DNA of 64,000 nucleotides from DATBLZ01 sp036555065 (GTDB taxonomy: Bacteria; Pseudomonadota; Gammaproteobacteria; Steroidobacterales; Rariloculaceae), in assembly GCA_036555065.1 (NCBI GenBank), contig DATBLZ010000081.1, forward strand, positions 1 to 64,000, in the 5' to 3' direction. The notes below the pieces were generated by a model. The model saw only the letters and a list, made by a program, of their open reading frames with translations, did not search any database and had not been told where the DNA came from. Numbering within the stretch: position 1 is the first letter of the stretch; every line of letters begins with the position of its first letter. Below, one piece after another: positions 16,270-25,804 of the stretch. The position numbers and the translations under genes were made by a program.

Positions 16270-17544
16270 ATGACGTTTCGCCGATCGGCGTTTCTCGGAG
16301 CGCTCGCTGTTTGCGCGTGCGCAGCGCGTGCGCAGACGCCTGAGCCCACGCCCGCGTTCGCGGGGCAAACGGACGCGCCGCCCGCGCGCGAGTCCGCGTA
16401 CCAAGTCGACGTCATTACGGATCAGCTCACGGGCCCGTGGGCCGTCGCGTTCCTCCCCGATGGCAATTTCCTCGTCTCGGAGCGGCGCGGCACGCTGCGG
16501 ACCGTGACCCCGGATGGCAGAATCTCGGAGCCGATCACAGGCGTCCCGCCCGTCAAAGTCGTCGCGGCACAGAGCTTTCACGAGATCGTGCTCGACCCGA
16601 GCTTCGCCGCGAACCGCCTCGTGTACTTCACCTACTTTGCGCCGCCGAAGGGCGAGGCGCCGCGCGAGTGGCCGATCGAGCACTTTTACAACGAAGTCTG
16701 GGACAAAACGCTCGCCGAGCGCCGCGTGCTCGATCTCGGCACGGAGACGGTCGCGCGCGCGCGGTTGAGCGAGGATAACCGGCGCCTCGAGAACCTCGAC
16801 GTCATCGCCGAGAGCCGCGTCGAGCGGCGCATCGTCTTCGCGCCCGACGGCACGCTGTTCGTCACGGGCGCCGACGCGTTTCGCTTCTACGACAGCGATC
16901 TCGACAGCCTCGAGCATTCGACGCCGCTCGAGCCCGACGTGCGGCGCAACTTCACGGGCCGCGTAATCCGCATCAACCCCGACGGCACGATCCCTAAGGA
17001 CAACCCGTGGCTCGGCCGCGCGACCGTCGATCGCGCGACATTCGCGCACGGCTTCAAGGATCCCGAAGGCGCGGCGATCAATCCCGCGACCGGCGAGCTC
17101 TGGCTCGTCGACCACGGCCCGCAAGGCGGCGATGAGATCAACATCGTGCGCGCGGGTCGCGATTACGGGTGGCCCGAGGTTTCCTACGGCGTGCAGTACG
17201 ACGCGCGCCAGGCCGACGGCCGCAAGAACGTGCCCGTCGGCTCCGGACGCACGGCGATGGAGGGTGTCGAGCAGCCGATCTACTACTGGGTTCCGTCGAT
17301 CGCGCCGTCGGGCATGGCTTTTTACACGGGCGATCTATTCCCCGAGTGGCGCGGCAACCTCTTCGTGGGCGCGATGGCGGGCCGCCACCTCGTGCGCCTC
17401 GTGCTCGAAGGCGAGCGCGTCGTCGCCGAGGAAAAGCTGCTCGAGGAGCTCGACACGCGCATCCGCGAGGTCCGCCAGGGCCCGGACGGCGCGCTGTACG
17501 TGCTCGCGACGAACTTGCTGCTGCGCTTGGTACCGTCGCGCTGA
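16270..17544 (+). CDS. PQQ-dependent aldose sugar dehydrogenase family, secreted (copy 1)
   Basis: A 424-residue periplasmic beta-propeller. A signal peptide (AFLGALAVCACAARAQ) precedes a soluble sGDH/YliI-like domain starting LTGPWAVAFLPDGNFLVSER. Family motifs include FTGRVIRINPDGTIPKDNPW, LWLVDHGPQGGDEINIV, and GRDYGWPEVSYGVQY. The conserved His and Arg around HGPQGGDE bind PQQ and Ca2+. It likely oxidises a sugar or another alcohol and passes electrons to a periplasmic acceptor. No pqq synthesis genes are in the window. A paralogue lies at 43806. Confidence 0.88.
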   Translation: MTFRRSAFLGALAVCACAARAQTPEPTPAFAGQTDAPPARESAYQVDVITDQLTGPWAVAFLPDGNFLVSERRGTLRTVTPDGRISEPITGVPPVKVVAAQSFHEIVLDPSFAANRLVYFTYFAPPKGEAPREWPIEHFYNEVWDKTLAERRVLDLGTETVARARLSEDNRRLENLDVIAESRVERRIVFAPDGTLFVTGADAFRFYDSDLDSLEHSTPLEPDVRRNFTGRVIRINPDGTIPKDNPWLGRATVDRATFAHGFKDPEGAAINPATGELWLVDHGPQGGDEINIVRAGRDYGWPEVSYGVQYDARQADGRKNVPVGSGRTAMEGVEQPIYYWVPSIAPSGMAFYTGDLFPEWRGNLFVGAMAGRHLVRLVLEGERVVAEEKLLEELDTRIREVRQGPDGALYVLATNLLLRLVPSR

Positions 17545-17547
17545 TCG

Positions 17548-17569
17548 GTGGGAGCGGCTTTAGCCGCGA
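17548..17569. repeat. REP-like palindrome, copy 3 (intergenic)
   Basis: GTGGGAGCGGCTTTAGCCGC followed by GA, 3 nt after the sugar dehydrogenase stop. It is in inverted orientation to copies 1 and 2, so copies 2 and 3 bracket the dehydrogenase gene as inverted repeats. Confidence 0.85.
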
Positions 17570-17593
17570 ACTGCACTACGATGGTGCATAAAT

Positions 17594-17631
17594 CCCTCCG
17601 CGGAGGGCTCGGACGCTTCCGCGGAAGCGTC
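17594..17631. repeat. Two adjacent perfect palindromes
   Basis: CCCTCCGCGGAGGG (17594-17607) is followed 4 nt later by GACGCTTCCGCGGAAGCGTC (17612-17631). Both are perfect and share the centre CCGCGG. They may be terminators, REP elements or a protein site. The stretch 17545-17726 holds no gene. Confidence 0.75.
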
Positions 17632-17726
17632 TCTTGAGAAGTTACTTGAGGTTCGTTCAGGTTCGCCCTCGGGCCTGGATATCGACCTCTTTATACTGCC
17701 GTGCGACGACCGACCTGGGGGAACGC

Positions 17727-18590
17727 ATGAGGAAACCTTACAGCTTTTCGATCGCGGTGCTGGTGCTCGCTGCTTCGCCCTTCGCCGCGCGCGCCGAGCT
17801 CTCGAACCATGAAGCCCCCATCATCGTCGGCCACTATCACTTGAACGTCACGAGCATCGAGGAGCACAAGCGCTTCTGGGTCGATACGCTCGGCGGCACT
17901 GCGACAAAGATCGGCGGCGTCGACGTCATCGAGTTTCCGGACGTCTATCTCTTCTTGCGGGAGCAGCCGCCGACGGGCCCCACGCGCGGCACGACGCTCG
18001 ATCACATCGGCTTCGCGGTGCCCGACGTGCCGGCCTTGACGACGAAAGTCGTTGCCGCCGGCTACGCGCTCACGGTCGGCCGTGAGCCCGCGCCCGGAGA
18101 GACCGCAAGCCCGCCGACCGCGGGCAATTACGGGCGGTTCTCGTACCTCGTCGGCCCCGACGGCGTCAAAGTCGAGCTCGTCACGAGCATGGCGGAGAAC
18201 CCGCCGCCGATCGTGCATCATCACGTCCACTTCGTGAATCGCGATTTCGTAGCGATGCAGCAGTGGTACATGAAGGCGTTCAACGCGACGCTGCGCCCCG
18301 GGCAAACCGACTTCTTCATCGGCGCGGACCTGCCCGGCGTCGGCTACATGCTGAACTTCTTCAGTTGGCTGCCGGATGAGAATCTCGTCGGCACGGCAGG
18401 TCGCGCCGTCGACCACGTGGGCTTCGAGGTCCGCAATCTCGAGCGCTTCTGCGCGGAGCTCGAGGCCAAAGGCCTCTCGCTCACTTCACCTTACGAACGT
18501 TCGGCCGAGACCGGCCTTGCGCATGCCACGCTCACGGACCCGTGGGGCACGGTCATCGAGCTCACGGAAGGTCTGCGCGGCGCGCGCTGA
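17727..18590 (+). CDS. Secreted VOC (glyoxalase-fold) protein
   Basis: A 287-residue protein with a signal peptide (AVLVLAASPFAARAE). Two vicinal-oxygen-chelate modules follow. The first begins VGHYHLNVTSIEEHKRFWVD and the second HHHVHFVNRDFVAMQQWYM. Metal ligands are suggested by H in GHYHLN, TTLDHIGF, AVDHVGFEV and by the terminal WGTVIELTE. The family includes dioxygenases, lyases and binding proteins; a periplasmic location is unusual and the substrate is unknown. ATG 17727 has GGGGGA upstream and starts the signal peptide. The 3' end is 5 nt from the convergent EAL gene. Confidence 0.75.
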   Translation: MRKPYSFSIAVLVLAASPFAARAELSNHEAPIIVGHYHLNVTSIEEHKRFWVDTLGGTATKIGGVDVIEFPDVYLFLREQPPTGPTRGTTLDHIGFAVPDVPALTTKVVAAGYALTVGREPAPGETASPPTAGNYGRFSYLVGPDGVKVELVTSMAENPPPIVHHHVHFVNRDFVAMQQWYMKAFNATLRPGQTDFFIGADLPGVGYMLNFFSWLPDENLVGTAGRAVDHVGFEVRNLERFCAELEAKGLSLTSPYERSAETGLAHATLTDPWGTVIELTEGLRGAR

Positions 18591-18595
18591 CGTTC

Positions 18596-19786
18596 TTAGG
18601 CCTCCGCGATGCGGCGGTGCTGTTTTTGATCCCAGCGCGAAATGACCTTGGGCATTTCGGCGGCCGCCACAGGCGGGCTCACGTAATACCCTTGTGCGCA
18701 ATCGCACGCAACGGTGCCGAGAAACTCCAACGTCGCCTCGTTCTCGACGCCTTCCGCGCAAACGGTGAGATTGAGCTTGTGCGCGAGCGAGACCAACGCG
18801 TCGACCATGATCGACGCTTCCTTCGATTCCGTGACTTTCAGCACGAGGGACTTGTCGATCTTCATCTCGTTGAACGGCATTCTGAAGAGCTGCGTCAGCG
18901 ACGAATAACCGATGCCGAAATCGTCTATCGCGAGATTGATGTTCTTGATGCGCAGCCGCGTCAGGATATCGAAGGTCTCGGGCCGCTGCTCGAGCATCGC
19001 CGTCTCGGTGACCTCGAGAGTCAGCGCTTCCGGTTCTATCGAGTGCTCCGCCAACGTCGCCTCTAGGCGGTCGGGAAAATCGATATCGGCGATCAGCATG
19101 GCGGCGATGTTGATGCGCAGCCCGATGTTGACGCGCATGGCCTGCCAACCCTTGAGCTGCTGAACACCGCGCTGGATGACGAAGTCGGTCATCGCGCGGC
19201 TCAAGCCGTGCTGCTCACCCATTGAGAGGAACGCATCGGGCGTCAACAGGCCGCGAATCGGGTGGTTCCAGCGCAACAGCGCTTCGACGGCGGCGATGTC
19301 CCAGCTGTTGTCGGCAAAGCGCCGTATCGTCGGCTGGTAGTAAACCAACAGCTCGCTCTTCTCGATGGCTTGCTCGAGATCGTGCGCCGTCAGCGGCCGC
19401 AGCGCAGCGTGCGCACGCTCGAAACGCTGGAGGAGCTCATCGGGATCGAACGGCTTCTGGAGCGTCCCGAGCATCTTCAGCCCTTTGCCGAGACCATACT
19501 GCTCCGCGGATGCAATCGTGCGCTCGTCCATGCCCGTCACGAGGAAAATCCCGGCGCGAACGTTGGCCTCGGCGAGGAGACGCAGCATCCGGACACCGTC
19601 GCCGCCGGGCATCTGCAGGTCGAGGACAATTACGTCCGGGTGCTTCTCTTCGAGTTGCTGTCGAAAAGCCGCCTGTGACGTAAGCGCGGTCGCGGCGAAC
19701 CCCGCGCGGGCGCCGATCGCAGCGACGAGACTCGCGATCTCTTCCTCGTCGTCGAGCGCGATAAGCAGCGGATCTTTGTTCGCCAC
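18596..19786 (-). CDS. Response regulator with EAL c-di-GMP phosphodiesterase
   Basis: A 396-residue protein. A receiver domain (1-125) carries the acid pair D12/D13, phospho-acceptor D56 in IVLDLQMP and K111 in QKPFD. The EAL domain (about 135-390) keeps the catalytic set: EALLR (168-172), NIAA, TETAM, IDDFGIGYSS, KIDKSL and AEGVE. It should hydrolyse c-di-GMP to pGpG when phosphorylated. It begins 1 nt after the histidine kinase gene stop, so the two form a two-component pair. The pair is divergent from the MSHA operon, the position that a GGDEF/EAL-type gene (mshH) holds in Vibrio. Confidence 0.9.
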   Translation of the reverse strand: MANKDPLLIALDDEEEIASLVAAIGARAGFAATALTSQAAFRQQLEEKHPDVIVLDLQMPGGDGVRMLRLLAEANVRAGIFLVTGMDERTIASAEQYGLGKGLKMLGTLQKPFDPDELLQRFERAHAALRPLTAHDLEQAIEKSELLVYYQPTIRRFADNSWDIAAVEALLRWNHPIRGLLTPDAFLSMGEQHGLSRAMTDFVIQRGVQQLKGWQAMRVNIGLRINIAAMLIADIDFPDRLEATLAEHSIEPEALTLEVTETAMLEQRPETFDILTRLRIKNINLAIDDFGIGYSSLTQLFRMPFNEMKIDKSLVLKVTESKEASIMVDALVSLAHKLNLTVCAEGVENEATLEFLGTVACDCAQGYYVSPPVAAAEMPKVISRWDQKQHRRIAEA

Positions 19787-19787
19787 G

Positions 19788-21326
19788 TCAACCTCCTCTT
19801 ACGGCGCTACGAACTGCGCGCGTCAAGTCACCAAGACTGAATGGCTTGGTGACGCGCACGGGATCGATCGCCCATTTGAAGCTTGCATCCCCGACAACGA
19901 TGATTCCCGTCGATTCGTTGCGCGCGCTGATGACCTCGTTGATGCGTTCCACGAGCGCCTCGGAAAGCGCGTGCGAATCGAGAACCAAGGCAGAAGCGCC
20001 GCGCGCGCCGACCAGCGACAACGCCGCCTCCGTGAGCTCGCCAGGCACGACGTCATAGCCGACGGCGGACAATATCTGCTCGATCGTCGCGCGGAAGTCC
20101 GCGTCGAGCGAGAGCACGAGGATCGTTTCGTCGCCGCCCGGCAGCGCTTTGAGAGGCATCGTCATCTCGGCGGTATCGCCCTTCTCCTTGTCGAGCGCAG
20201 GCAGAAAGAGCGTTACTGCAGTCCCCTGTTGGGGCTGGCTCTGCAAGGTCACGGTGCCGCCGGCCCGCTCTGCGAACCAGCGCACCATGGGGAGCCCGAG
20301 CCCGTTGCCTTTGCTGCCTTTGGTCGAGAAGAAGGGCTCGAAAACCCGTTCGAGAACCTTCTCGGGGATGCCGCAGCCGTCGTCGCGGACGGCGATAGCC
20401 ACGTAGCGGCCGGGTTTGAGGCTCTGTGCCGGCGCGGCCGCGCCATCGAGGTCGACGCGCGAGACCTTGATCGATACCGTGCCGCCGGAACCCACGAGCG
20501 CATCGCGGGCATTGACGACGAGATTCGTCACTACGCTTTCGAGCTGCGCCCGGTTGACGCGTACTGCCGGCGCGTTCTGGTCGACATCGGTTTCGAGCTT
20601 GACGCGGGAGCCGAGAACCGCAATGAACAACGGCGACAAAGACGCAACGACTTTTTGCGGGCTGACGATCGTCACCTCCGACTCGGCGTCGGCACCGCGT
20701 GCGAACGCCATGAGCTGGCGGAGGAGATCGGCGCCGCGCTTCGCTGCGTCCCGCGCGCGCTTGAGCTTCTCATGCGTCGCCGCGTCCGCGCGGACGGCTT
20801 CCGCAGCGAGGTAGAGGTTGCCAACGAGCACCGTAAGAAGATTGTTGACGTCATGCGAGACGCCTGCGGCCAGTTTCATGGCGCTTTCGGTGCCGGCCAT
20901 CTTGAGCAGCGTGCTGCGAAATTGGTGCCCTTCGGTGCCGTCGACGAAGAGGCCGCGCAGGTAAGAGCTGCCTGCGCCTTGCGACCGAACGTGCTCCACG
21001 GTGCCGCGCAGAACGACGTCGCGATTGTCGTTTGCGACGAGGTGCAATTCCATTTCACGTGCCTCGTTCCCGCCGAGGGTTTGCTCCCACATTCCCCAAT
21101 CAGCGGGATGGAGCAGGTAATCTCGTAATGAGGGCTTCGCATGACTACTCTCGAGCGATCCAGCGCCGAGCAATCTCCAAAACGTATCGTTCGCTTCGAG
21201 CAACCGACCGTCCGGCGAAGCGATGACGCCCGCGATCACGGGGCTCTGCCGAATCGATTCGGGTAGAGCCTCCGCGCGCATCGATCTCGTTCGGGCCGGC
21301 GCCGACATCTCTGGGATCGACCCCAC
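19788..21326 (-). CDS. Hybrid sensor histidine kinase
   Basis: A 512-residue soluble kinase. A PAS-like domain (about 25-135) is followed by HisKA with H158 in AAGVSHDVNNLL. The ATPase domain has the N box VVTNLVVNARDAL, DDGCGIP, FEPFFSTKGSKG and GNGLGLPMV. The C-terminal 120 residues look like a receiver domain with LVLDSHAL and TKPFSL, but the usual acid pair is replaced (LVLSLDAD), so phosphotransfer there is doubtful. No transmembrane segment is seen, so it senses a cytoplasmic cue. Partner: the EAL regulator immediately downstream. About 217 bp separate it from mshI on the other strand. Confidence 0.88.
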   Translation of the reverse strand: MGSIPEMSAPARTRSMRAEALPESIRQSPVIAGVIASPDGRLLEANDTFWRLLGAGSLESSHAKPSLRDYLLHPADWGMWEQTLGGNEAREMELHLVANDNRDVVLRGTVEHVRSQGAGSSYLRGLFVDGTEGHQFRSTLLKMAGTESAMKLAAGVSHDVNNLLTVLVGNLYLAAEAVRADAATHEKLKRARDAAKRGADLLRQLMAFARGADAESEVTIVSPQKVVASLSPLFIAVLGSRVKLETDVDQNAPAVRVNRAQLESVVTNLVVNARDALVGSGGTVSIKVSRVDLDGAAAPAQSLKPGRYVAIAVRDDGCGIPEKVLERVFEPFFSTKGSKGNGLGLPMVRWFAERAGGTVTLQSQPQQGTAVTLFLPALDKEKGDTAEMTMPLKALPGGDETILVLSLDADFRATIEQILSAVGYDVVPGELTEAALSLVGARGASALVLDSHALSEALVERINEVISARNESTGIIVVGDASFKWAIDPVRVTKPFSLGDLTRAVRSAVRGG

Positions 21327-21543
21327 ACTCCGTTAGTACATGCAAGTATGGGAGTCCGCGCACCACAACCGCTCAGCCGTAGATCACAGTTCTGCGGCGC
21401 CCGGCAATGTCCAAACTGAGACTCGGCTCTCAGAGCCTTCGCCCCGGACGTATTAAGTTTAATGGCGAGAAGCGGCAGGGCTTTGGCTCGGTGCCGCCTC
21501 ATGGGTCTTGGAAGGCTGCGCTTGGCGCTGCACGGTGGTCGCA

Positions 21544-22455
21544 ATGTTTCGCTTTCTGCAGCGCGTCGACGGGACGCGCGGACAAATCGGTCTCTTCCGC
21601 ACGGAAGACGCGGTTGCGCTCGCCGAGGTCGCGCGCGATCCCGGCGGCAGGCCGAAGCTCACGCATTGCTCATACGAGACCGTGGACGAGCTTTCCCGTG
21701 CGGCCAAGCGGCTGAGCCACCGTCAATATCCCGCGGTCAGCGTGTTGCCGTCGGCGAGCTATCAGCTCCTGCTCGTCGAAGCGCCCGACGTTCCCGGTGA
21801 CGAGCTGCGCGCCGCCGTGCGGTGGCGAATCAAGGATCTCATCGACTTTCACATCGATGACGCCGTCATCGACGTCTTCCGCATGCCGGCGCAACTGCGC
21901 GGCGGCCCGAACCAAGTGCTTTACGCGGTCGTCGCGCGCGCCGAAGTCGTGCGCCAGCAAGTCGCGGCGCTCGAGGAGGCAGGCCTCAAGCTTGAAGTCA
22001 TCGACGTGCTCGAGCTTTGCTTGCGTAATGTCGCCTCGTTGCTCGAGGAAGACGGCCGCGGACTGGCGCTGCTGCATCTCGGCGACGCCAGCGGCGTGCT
22101 GTTGTTGATTCGACAAGGCGTCCTGTACCTCACGCGCCGCATCGAGACCGGGGCACAGGCGCTGCGCGCCGCCGACGGCATGCGGTCGAGCCTAGTCTCG
22201 GGCCTCGCGCTCGAGACCCGGCGTTCGCTCGATTACTTCGAAAGCCACTACGAGCAAACCGCGATACCGGTGCTGTTTACGTCGGGGCTCGATCCCGCCG
22301 ATCAGGACCGACTCCAACAGGAGCTCGGAATCTCCGTTCGCAACGTCGACCTCACGAGTCCCCTGCAATGCGCGGTGCACGTCGACGAGGAGACTCAACG
22401 GCGCTGCTTGCCCGCGATCGGCGCAGCGTTGCGCAGAGACGAGACCACGCTATGA
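21544..22455 (+). CDS. mshI: MSHA pilus biogenesis protein MshI (PilM-like)
   Basis: A 303-residue cytoplasmic actin-like protein, first gene of the pilus operon. The N-terminus MFRFLQRVDGTRGQIGLF and the middle KDLIDFHIDDAVIDVFRMP are typical of MshI. It has the family length of about 300. By analogy with PilM it connects the inner-membrane assembly complex to the cytoplasmic ATPase. ATG 21544 lies at the start of the conserved domain. It overlaps the next gene by ATGA. Confidence 0.82.
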   Translation: MFRFLQRVDGTRGQIGLFRTEDAVALAEVARDPGGRPKLTHCSYETVDELSRAAKRLSHRQYPAVSVLPSASYQLLLVEAPDVPGDELRAAVRWRIKDLIDFHIDDAVIDVFRMPAQLRGGPNQVLYAVVARAEVVRQQVAALEEAGLKLEVIDVLELCLRNVASLLEEDGRGLALLHLGDASGVLLLIRQGVLYLTRRIETGAQALRAADGMRSSLVSGLALETRRSLDYFESHYEQTAIPVLFTSGLDPADQDRLQQELGISVRNVDLTSPLQCAVHVDEETQRRCLPAIGAALRRDETTL

Positions 22456-23090
22456 CCGCGGCGGTCTATCAGCAGATCAACCTGTACCAGCCGATCTTCC
22501 GCCGGCAAAGACAGGTGTTCTCGGCGTCCGCGATGCTGCAAGCGACTGGGGTTGTGGCTGTCGCGCTGCTGCTGATCTACGCGTACGGTCTCTGGCAGGT
22601 TACGAGCCTCGAAGCCGAAGCCGTTCAGCTCGAAGGCCGGGAAAAGGCGTACGCAGCCCAGCTCGCGGGCCTCGACCCGACGTCGAGCCAACAGCGGCGA
22701 AGCGATATCGAGCGTCAGGTCGCCGAGCTCAACGCGCGGCTCATCGAGCAACAGAAGCTCGTCGAAGTCCTGCGTTCGCAACCGCTCGGCGGCACCTCCG
22801 GATTCTCGGCCCACCTGACCGCGCTCGCGCGCCGTCATCTCGACGGACTATGGCTCACGAAGGTGCGCATTCGCGGCGCCGCGCACGCTCTCGACCTCAC
22901 CGGCAAGACCGTGCGACCCGACCTCGTGCCGGACTATCTCGTCAACCTCGGCAAGGAAGAGGCGCTTGCGGGCCAGAAGTTCGGCGAGCTCAAGATCGAG
23001 CGCAGTGAGGATGGCGCCGAGATCTCCTTTAGCGTATCGAGCCGGTTGGACGACGCCGCCGACGAGCAAGCATTCGTGGCGCAGCGCTGA
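22452..23090 (+). CDS. PilN-like pilus assembly protein (second MshI-type gene)
   Basis: A 212-residue bitopic inner-membrane protein. The N-terminal QQINLYQPIFRRQ is the PilN/MshI2 signature that docks on the PilM-like partner. A single helix (about 30-52, VVAVALLLIYAYGLW) is followed by a coiled coil (55-105) and a periplasmic ferredoxin-like domain. It overlaps both neighbours by 1-4 nt, so translation is coupled. Confidence 0.8.
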   Translation: MTAAVYQQINLYQPIFRRQRQVFSASAMLQATGVVAVALLLIYAYGLWQVTSLEAEAVQLEGREKAYAAQLAGLDPTSSQQRRSDIERQVAELNARLIEQQKLVEVLRSQPLGGTSGFSAHLTALARRHLDGLWLTKVRIRGAAHALDLTGKTVRPDLVPDYLVNLGKEEALAGQKFGELKIERSEDGAEISFSVSSRLDDAADEQAFVAQR

Positions 23091-23758
23091 TGTTGCAGAA
23101 GAAGATCACGAAGCTGATCGCGAACATCGACGCATTGTCGTTGCGCGAACGGCTGTTCGTTTTCGCCGCGATGCTGCTCGTCCTCGGCGGGGCATGGGAA
23201 GCGCTGCTGGCGACTCCGCTCGGTGAGCGCGAAGCGCTCGCCTCGGCGAAGATCGAGAGCACTCAGGCGCGTATCGCCGAGCTCGACGCCGCGATCGCGA
23301 CGGCCGCGCACGGCATCGGCGACGGGATGGCGGATTACCGCGAACGCCTGCGCGTGCTCGAGCAACAGGTCGCGGCCGGCGAGGAGTCGGTGCGCATCTT
23401 CACTACCGATCTCATCGACCCCGCGCAAATGCGCTTCGTGCTCGGCGATCTCGTCCGCCAGCACCCAGGGGTACGGCTCGTCAGCGCAATCAGCCAGCCG
23501 GTGAAACCTCTCATCGAGGCAGAAGTCGAAGAGGCCGGCGCGCCCGCGGACGCGGGGCCGACGCTGTACCGCCACACGCTCGTGCTCGTGCTCGAAGGCG
23601 GTTATCTGGCTTGCCTCGCGTACCTGAAGAGCGCCGAGCGCCTGCCTTGGCAGCTCTATTGGGGAAGCCTCGAGATCGAGACCGAGGAGTACCCGCGCAG
23701 CCGCATCACGATCGAGCTCCACTCGTTGAGCCTCGAGCCGGAGTGGATCGGTGTTTAG
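23090..23758 (+). CDS. mshJ: MSHA biogenesis protein MshJ (PilO-like)
   Basis: A 222-residue protein with a short cytoplasmic start (KLIANIDALSLRERLFVF), one transmembrane helix (about 21-42), a coiled coil and a periplasmic domain ending [10 protein letters not shown]. The RERLFVFAA motif before the helix is typical of MshJ. It likely pairs with the PilN-like protein to align the inner-membrane ring. Its start codon shares a base with the previous stop. Confidence 0.82.
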   Translation: MLQKKITKLIANIDALSLRERLFVFAAMLLVLGGAWEALLATPLGEREALASAKIESTQARIAELDAAIATAAHGIGDGMADYRERLRVLEQQVAAGEESVRIFTTDLIDPAQMRFVLGDLVRQHPGVRLVSAISQPVKPLIEAEVEEAGAPADAGPTLYRHTLVLVLEGGYLACLAYLKSAERLPWQLYWGSLEIETEEYPRSRITIELHSLSLEPEWIGV

Positions 23759-24098
23759 GCCTGCGGCCGTCATTTGCGTCCTCGCGCTTGCCGCCGCGGC
23801 GGTCGGCGCCGAGGAGTTGCCGCTCCGCGACCCGCTGCGGCCGTATACGCCGGGACCCGCGAACCCTGCGATCGGCGCGGCCGAGCGGGGGCTCGAGCTT
23901 ACGGCCGTCGTCATAGGCCCGCAACGCAAGATCGCCGTCATCAACGGCGAGCTCCGGCGCGAAGGCGAGCGCTTCGACGGCATCACCGTAGTTCGCATCG
24001 AGCGCGGCGCAGTTCGCCTGCAGCGCGCGGGCGAGGAATGGATCGTGCACCTCAACGGCCGCACGCAGAGAGATGATTCAGGAGATTCGACGCCATGA
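23751..24098 (+). CDS. mshK: MSHA biogenesis protein MshK
   Basis: A 115-residue exported protein with a GTG start at 23751 inside the end of mshJ (8-nt overlap). A signal peptide ([16 protein letters not shown]) is followed by LRDPLRPY and a small beta domain ([17 protein letters not shown]), the PilP/MshK layout. It should bridge the inner-membrane complex to the secretin. It overlaps mshL by 4 nt. Confidence 0.78.
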   Translation: MFRPAAVICVLALAAAAVGAEELPLRDPLRPYTPGPANPAIGAAERGLELTAVVIGPQRKIAVINGELRREGERFDGITVVRIERGAVRLQRAGEEWIVHLNGRTQRDDSGDSTP

Positions 24099-25804
24099 AA
24101 CCCTCGAGTCGGCCGCTAGCGGCCATCACCGCGTTGTCGGCTACGGCGATCTTCGCGCTCGCCGGCTGCGCGAGCGACCGCGGCCGCACGACGGAAAGCG
24201 CGATCGATACGGCCATCGCAGACGCCGTCGTGACGCCGCCGCAGGATGATGGATTCGCCGTGGTCCTTCCTCCGTCGCCGGCTCCGCCGCCGGCCGGCGA
24301 GCGGTTCGACGTCAGCGTCGTCGACGCCGATGCACGTGACTTCTTCATGAGTCTCGTCGCGGATACAGACCAGAACATCGTCGTCCACCCCGACGTCAGC
24401 GGAAGCATCTCGCTGGCGCTCACTCAGGTCACGGTCGCCGACGTGCTCGAAGCCGTGCGCGACGTCTACGGCTACGACTATCGCCGCAACGCAGCCGGAT
24501 TCGTCGTCTTGCCCGCGACGATACAGAACCGAATCTTCGAAATCGACTATCTCAATCTCGTGCGCGCCGGGCGCTCGCGGACGTTCGTGAGCTCGGGGCA
24601 AGTGAGCCAAACGAGCGACGAGGAGAATTCGAACAACGGCATTACCGGCCTCAACAGTGGCATAGTCGGCAACGACGAACGCCGCACGAGCTCGCCGACG
24701 GGCTCCGTCATCGATACGACGAATGCCGCGGACTTTTGGAGCGAGCTCACCCAGACATTGCGTACGATCATCGGCGCGGGCGAGGGTCGCGAGATCGTCG
24801 TCAACGCGCAATCGGGCGTCGTATTCGCGCGCGGCATGCCCGAGGAGCTGCGCGCCGTCTCGGACTATCTCACTAGAATTCATGCGGCCGCGAGCCGGCA
24901 AGTCGTGCTCGAAGCCAAGATCATCGAAATCACGCTCAACGACGGCTTCCAGGCCGGCGTGAATTGGGCCGCCGTGGGCGTGAACAGCAGCGGCGATACG
25001 TTCACGGCAGGACAACTGTCGGGCGGCCGCGCAATCAACGGCAATGCCCCGCTCGGCGGCGATCCGATCACCGTCGGCCCCGGCAACCCCGTAACGGAAT
25101 TCGCATCGGAGACGATCGGCGGCGCTTTCGCGCTCGCGCTCGATATCGGGGACTTCAACGCGTTCGTCGAGCTGCTTTCGGCCCAGGGCGACACGCGCGT
25201 CTTGTCGAGCCCGCGTGTCGCGACGCTTAACAATCAGAAAGCCGTCATCAAAGCGGGTACCGATGAATTCTTCGTCACGGACGTCAGCAGCAATACGATC
25301 ACGGGCACCGCGGCAACGACGAGCCGCGACGTGACGTTGACGCCGTTCTTCTCCGGAATTGCGCTCGATGTGACGCCGCAGATCAGCGCGACCGGCGAGG
25401 TCATACTGCACATCCACCCGACCGTCAGCGAAGTCACCGACCAGACGAAGCAACTGACGATCTCGGGCGAAACCGACGAGCTGCCGCTCGCATTCAGCGA
25501 GGTCCGCGAAGCCGATAGCATCGTCAAAGCGAAAAGCGGCCAAATCATCGCTATCGGCGGGCTCATGCGAAATTCGATGCGCCGCCAAGACCTCGTGACG
25601 CCGGTATTCGGACGCGTGCCGGGCCTACGCCGCCTGTTCGGCAGCACGCGCGAGGTGGAAATGAAGACCGAGCTCATCATTCTCTTGCGCCCGATCGTCG
25701 TCGACGACGCCACCGACTGGCCGCGAATCATTCAACCCTCCGCCGACCGCATCAACGCTTTCCAAGCCGAGACGGCGGACGGCGAGAATCGAGCGACGCC
25801 GTGA
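24095..25804 (+). CDS. mshL: MSHA pilus secretin MshL
   Basis: A 569-residue outer-membrane secretin with a lipoprotein signal (IFALAGC). An N0-like domain ([18 protein letters not shown]) and N1/N2 domains precede the secretin core with [20 protein letters not shown] and [17 protein letters not shown]. The C-terminus holds [19 protein letters not shown] and [12 protein letters not shown]. It multimerises into the pore through which the pilus exits. The next gene starts within its stop codon region. No mshM or mshN intervenes, unlike the Vibrio order. Confidence 0.93.
   Translation: MKPSSRPLAAITALSATAIFALAGCASDRGRTTESAIDTAIADAVVTPPQDDGFAVVLPPSPAPPPAGERFDVSVVDADARDFFMSLVADTDQNIVVHPDVSGSISLALTQVTVADVLEAVRDVYGYDYRRNAAGFVVLPATIQNRIFEIDYLNLVRAGRSRTFVSSGQVSQTSDEENSNNGITGLNSGIVGNDERRTSSPTGSVIDTTNAADFWSELTQTLRTIIGAGEGREIVVNAQSGVVFARGMPEELRAVSDYLTRIHAAASRQVVLEAKIIEITLNDGFQAGVNWAAVGVNSSGDTFTAGQLSGGRAINGNAPLGGDPITVGPGNPVTEFASETIGGAFALALDIGDFNAFVELLSAQGDTRVLSSPRVATLNNQKAVIKAGTDEFFVTDVSSNTITGTAATTSRDVTLTPFFSGIALDVTPQISATGEVILHIHPTVSEVTDQTKQLTISGETDELPLAFSEVREADSIVKAKSGQIIAIGGLMRNSMRRQDLVTPVFGRVPGLRRLFGSTREVEMKTELIILLRPIVVDDATDWPRIIQPSADRINAFQAETADGENRATP

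Noticed and set aside
24116..25588. A 490-codon minus-strand frame opposite mshL
   Set aside because: Shadow of the secretin gene; no motifs and no ribosome site.
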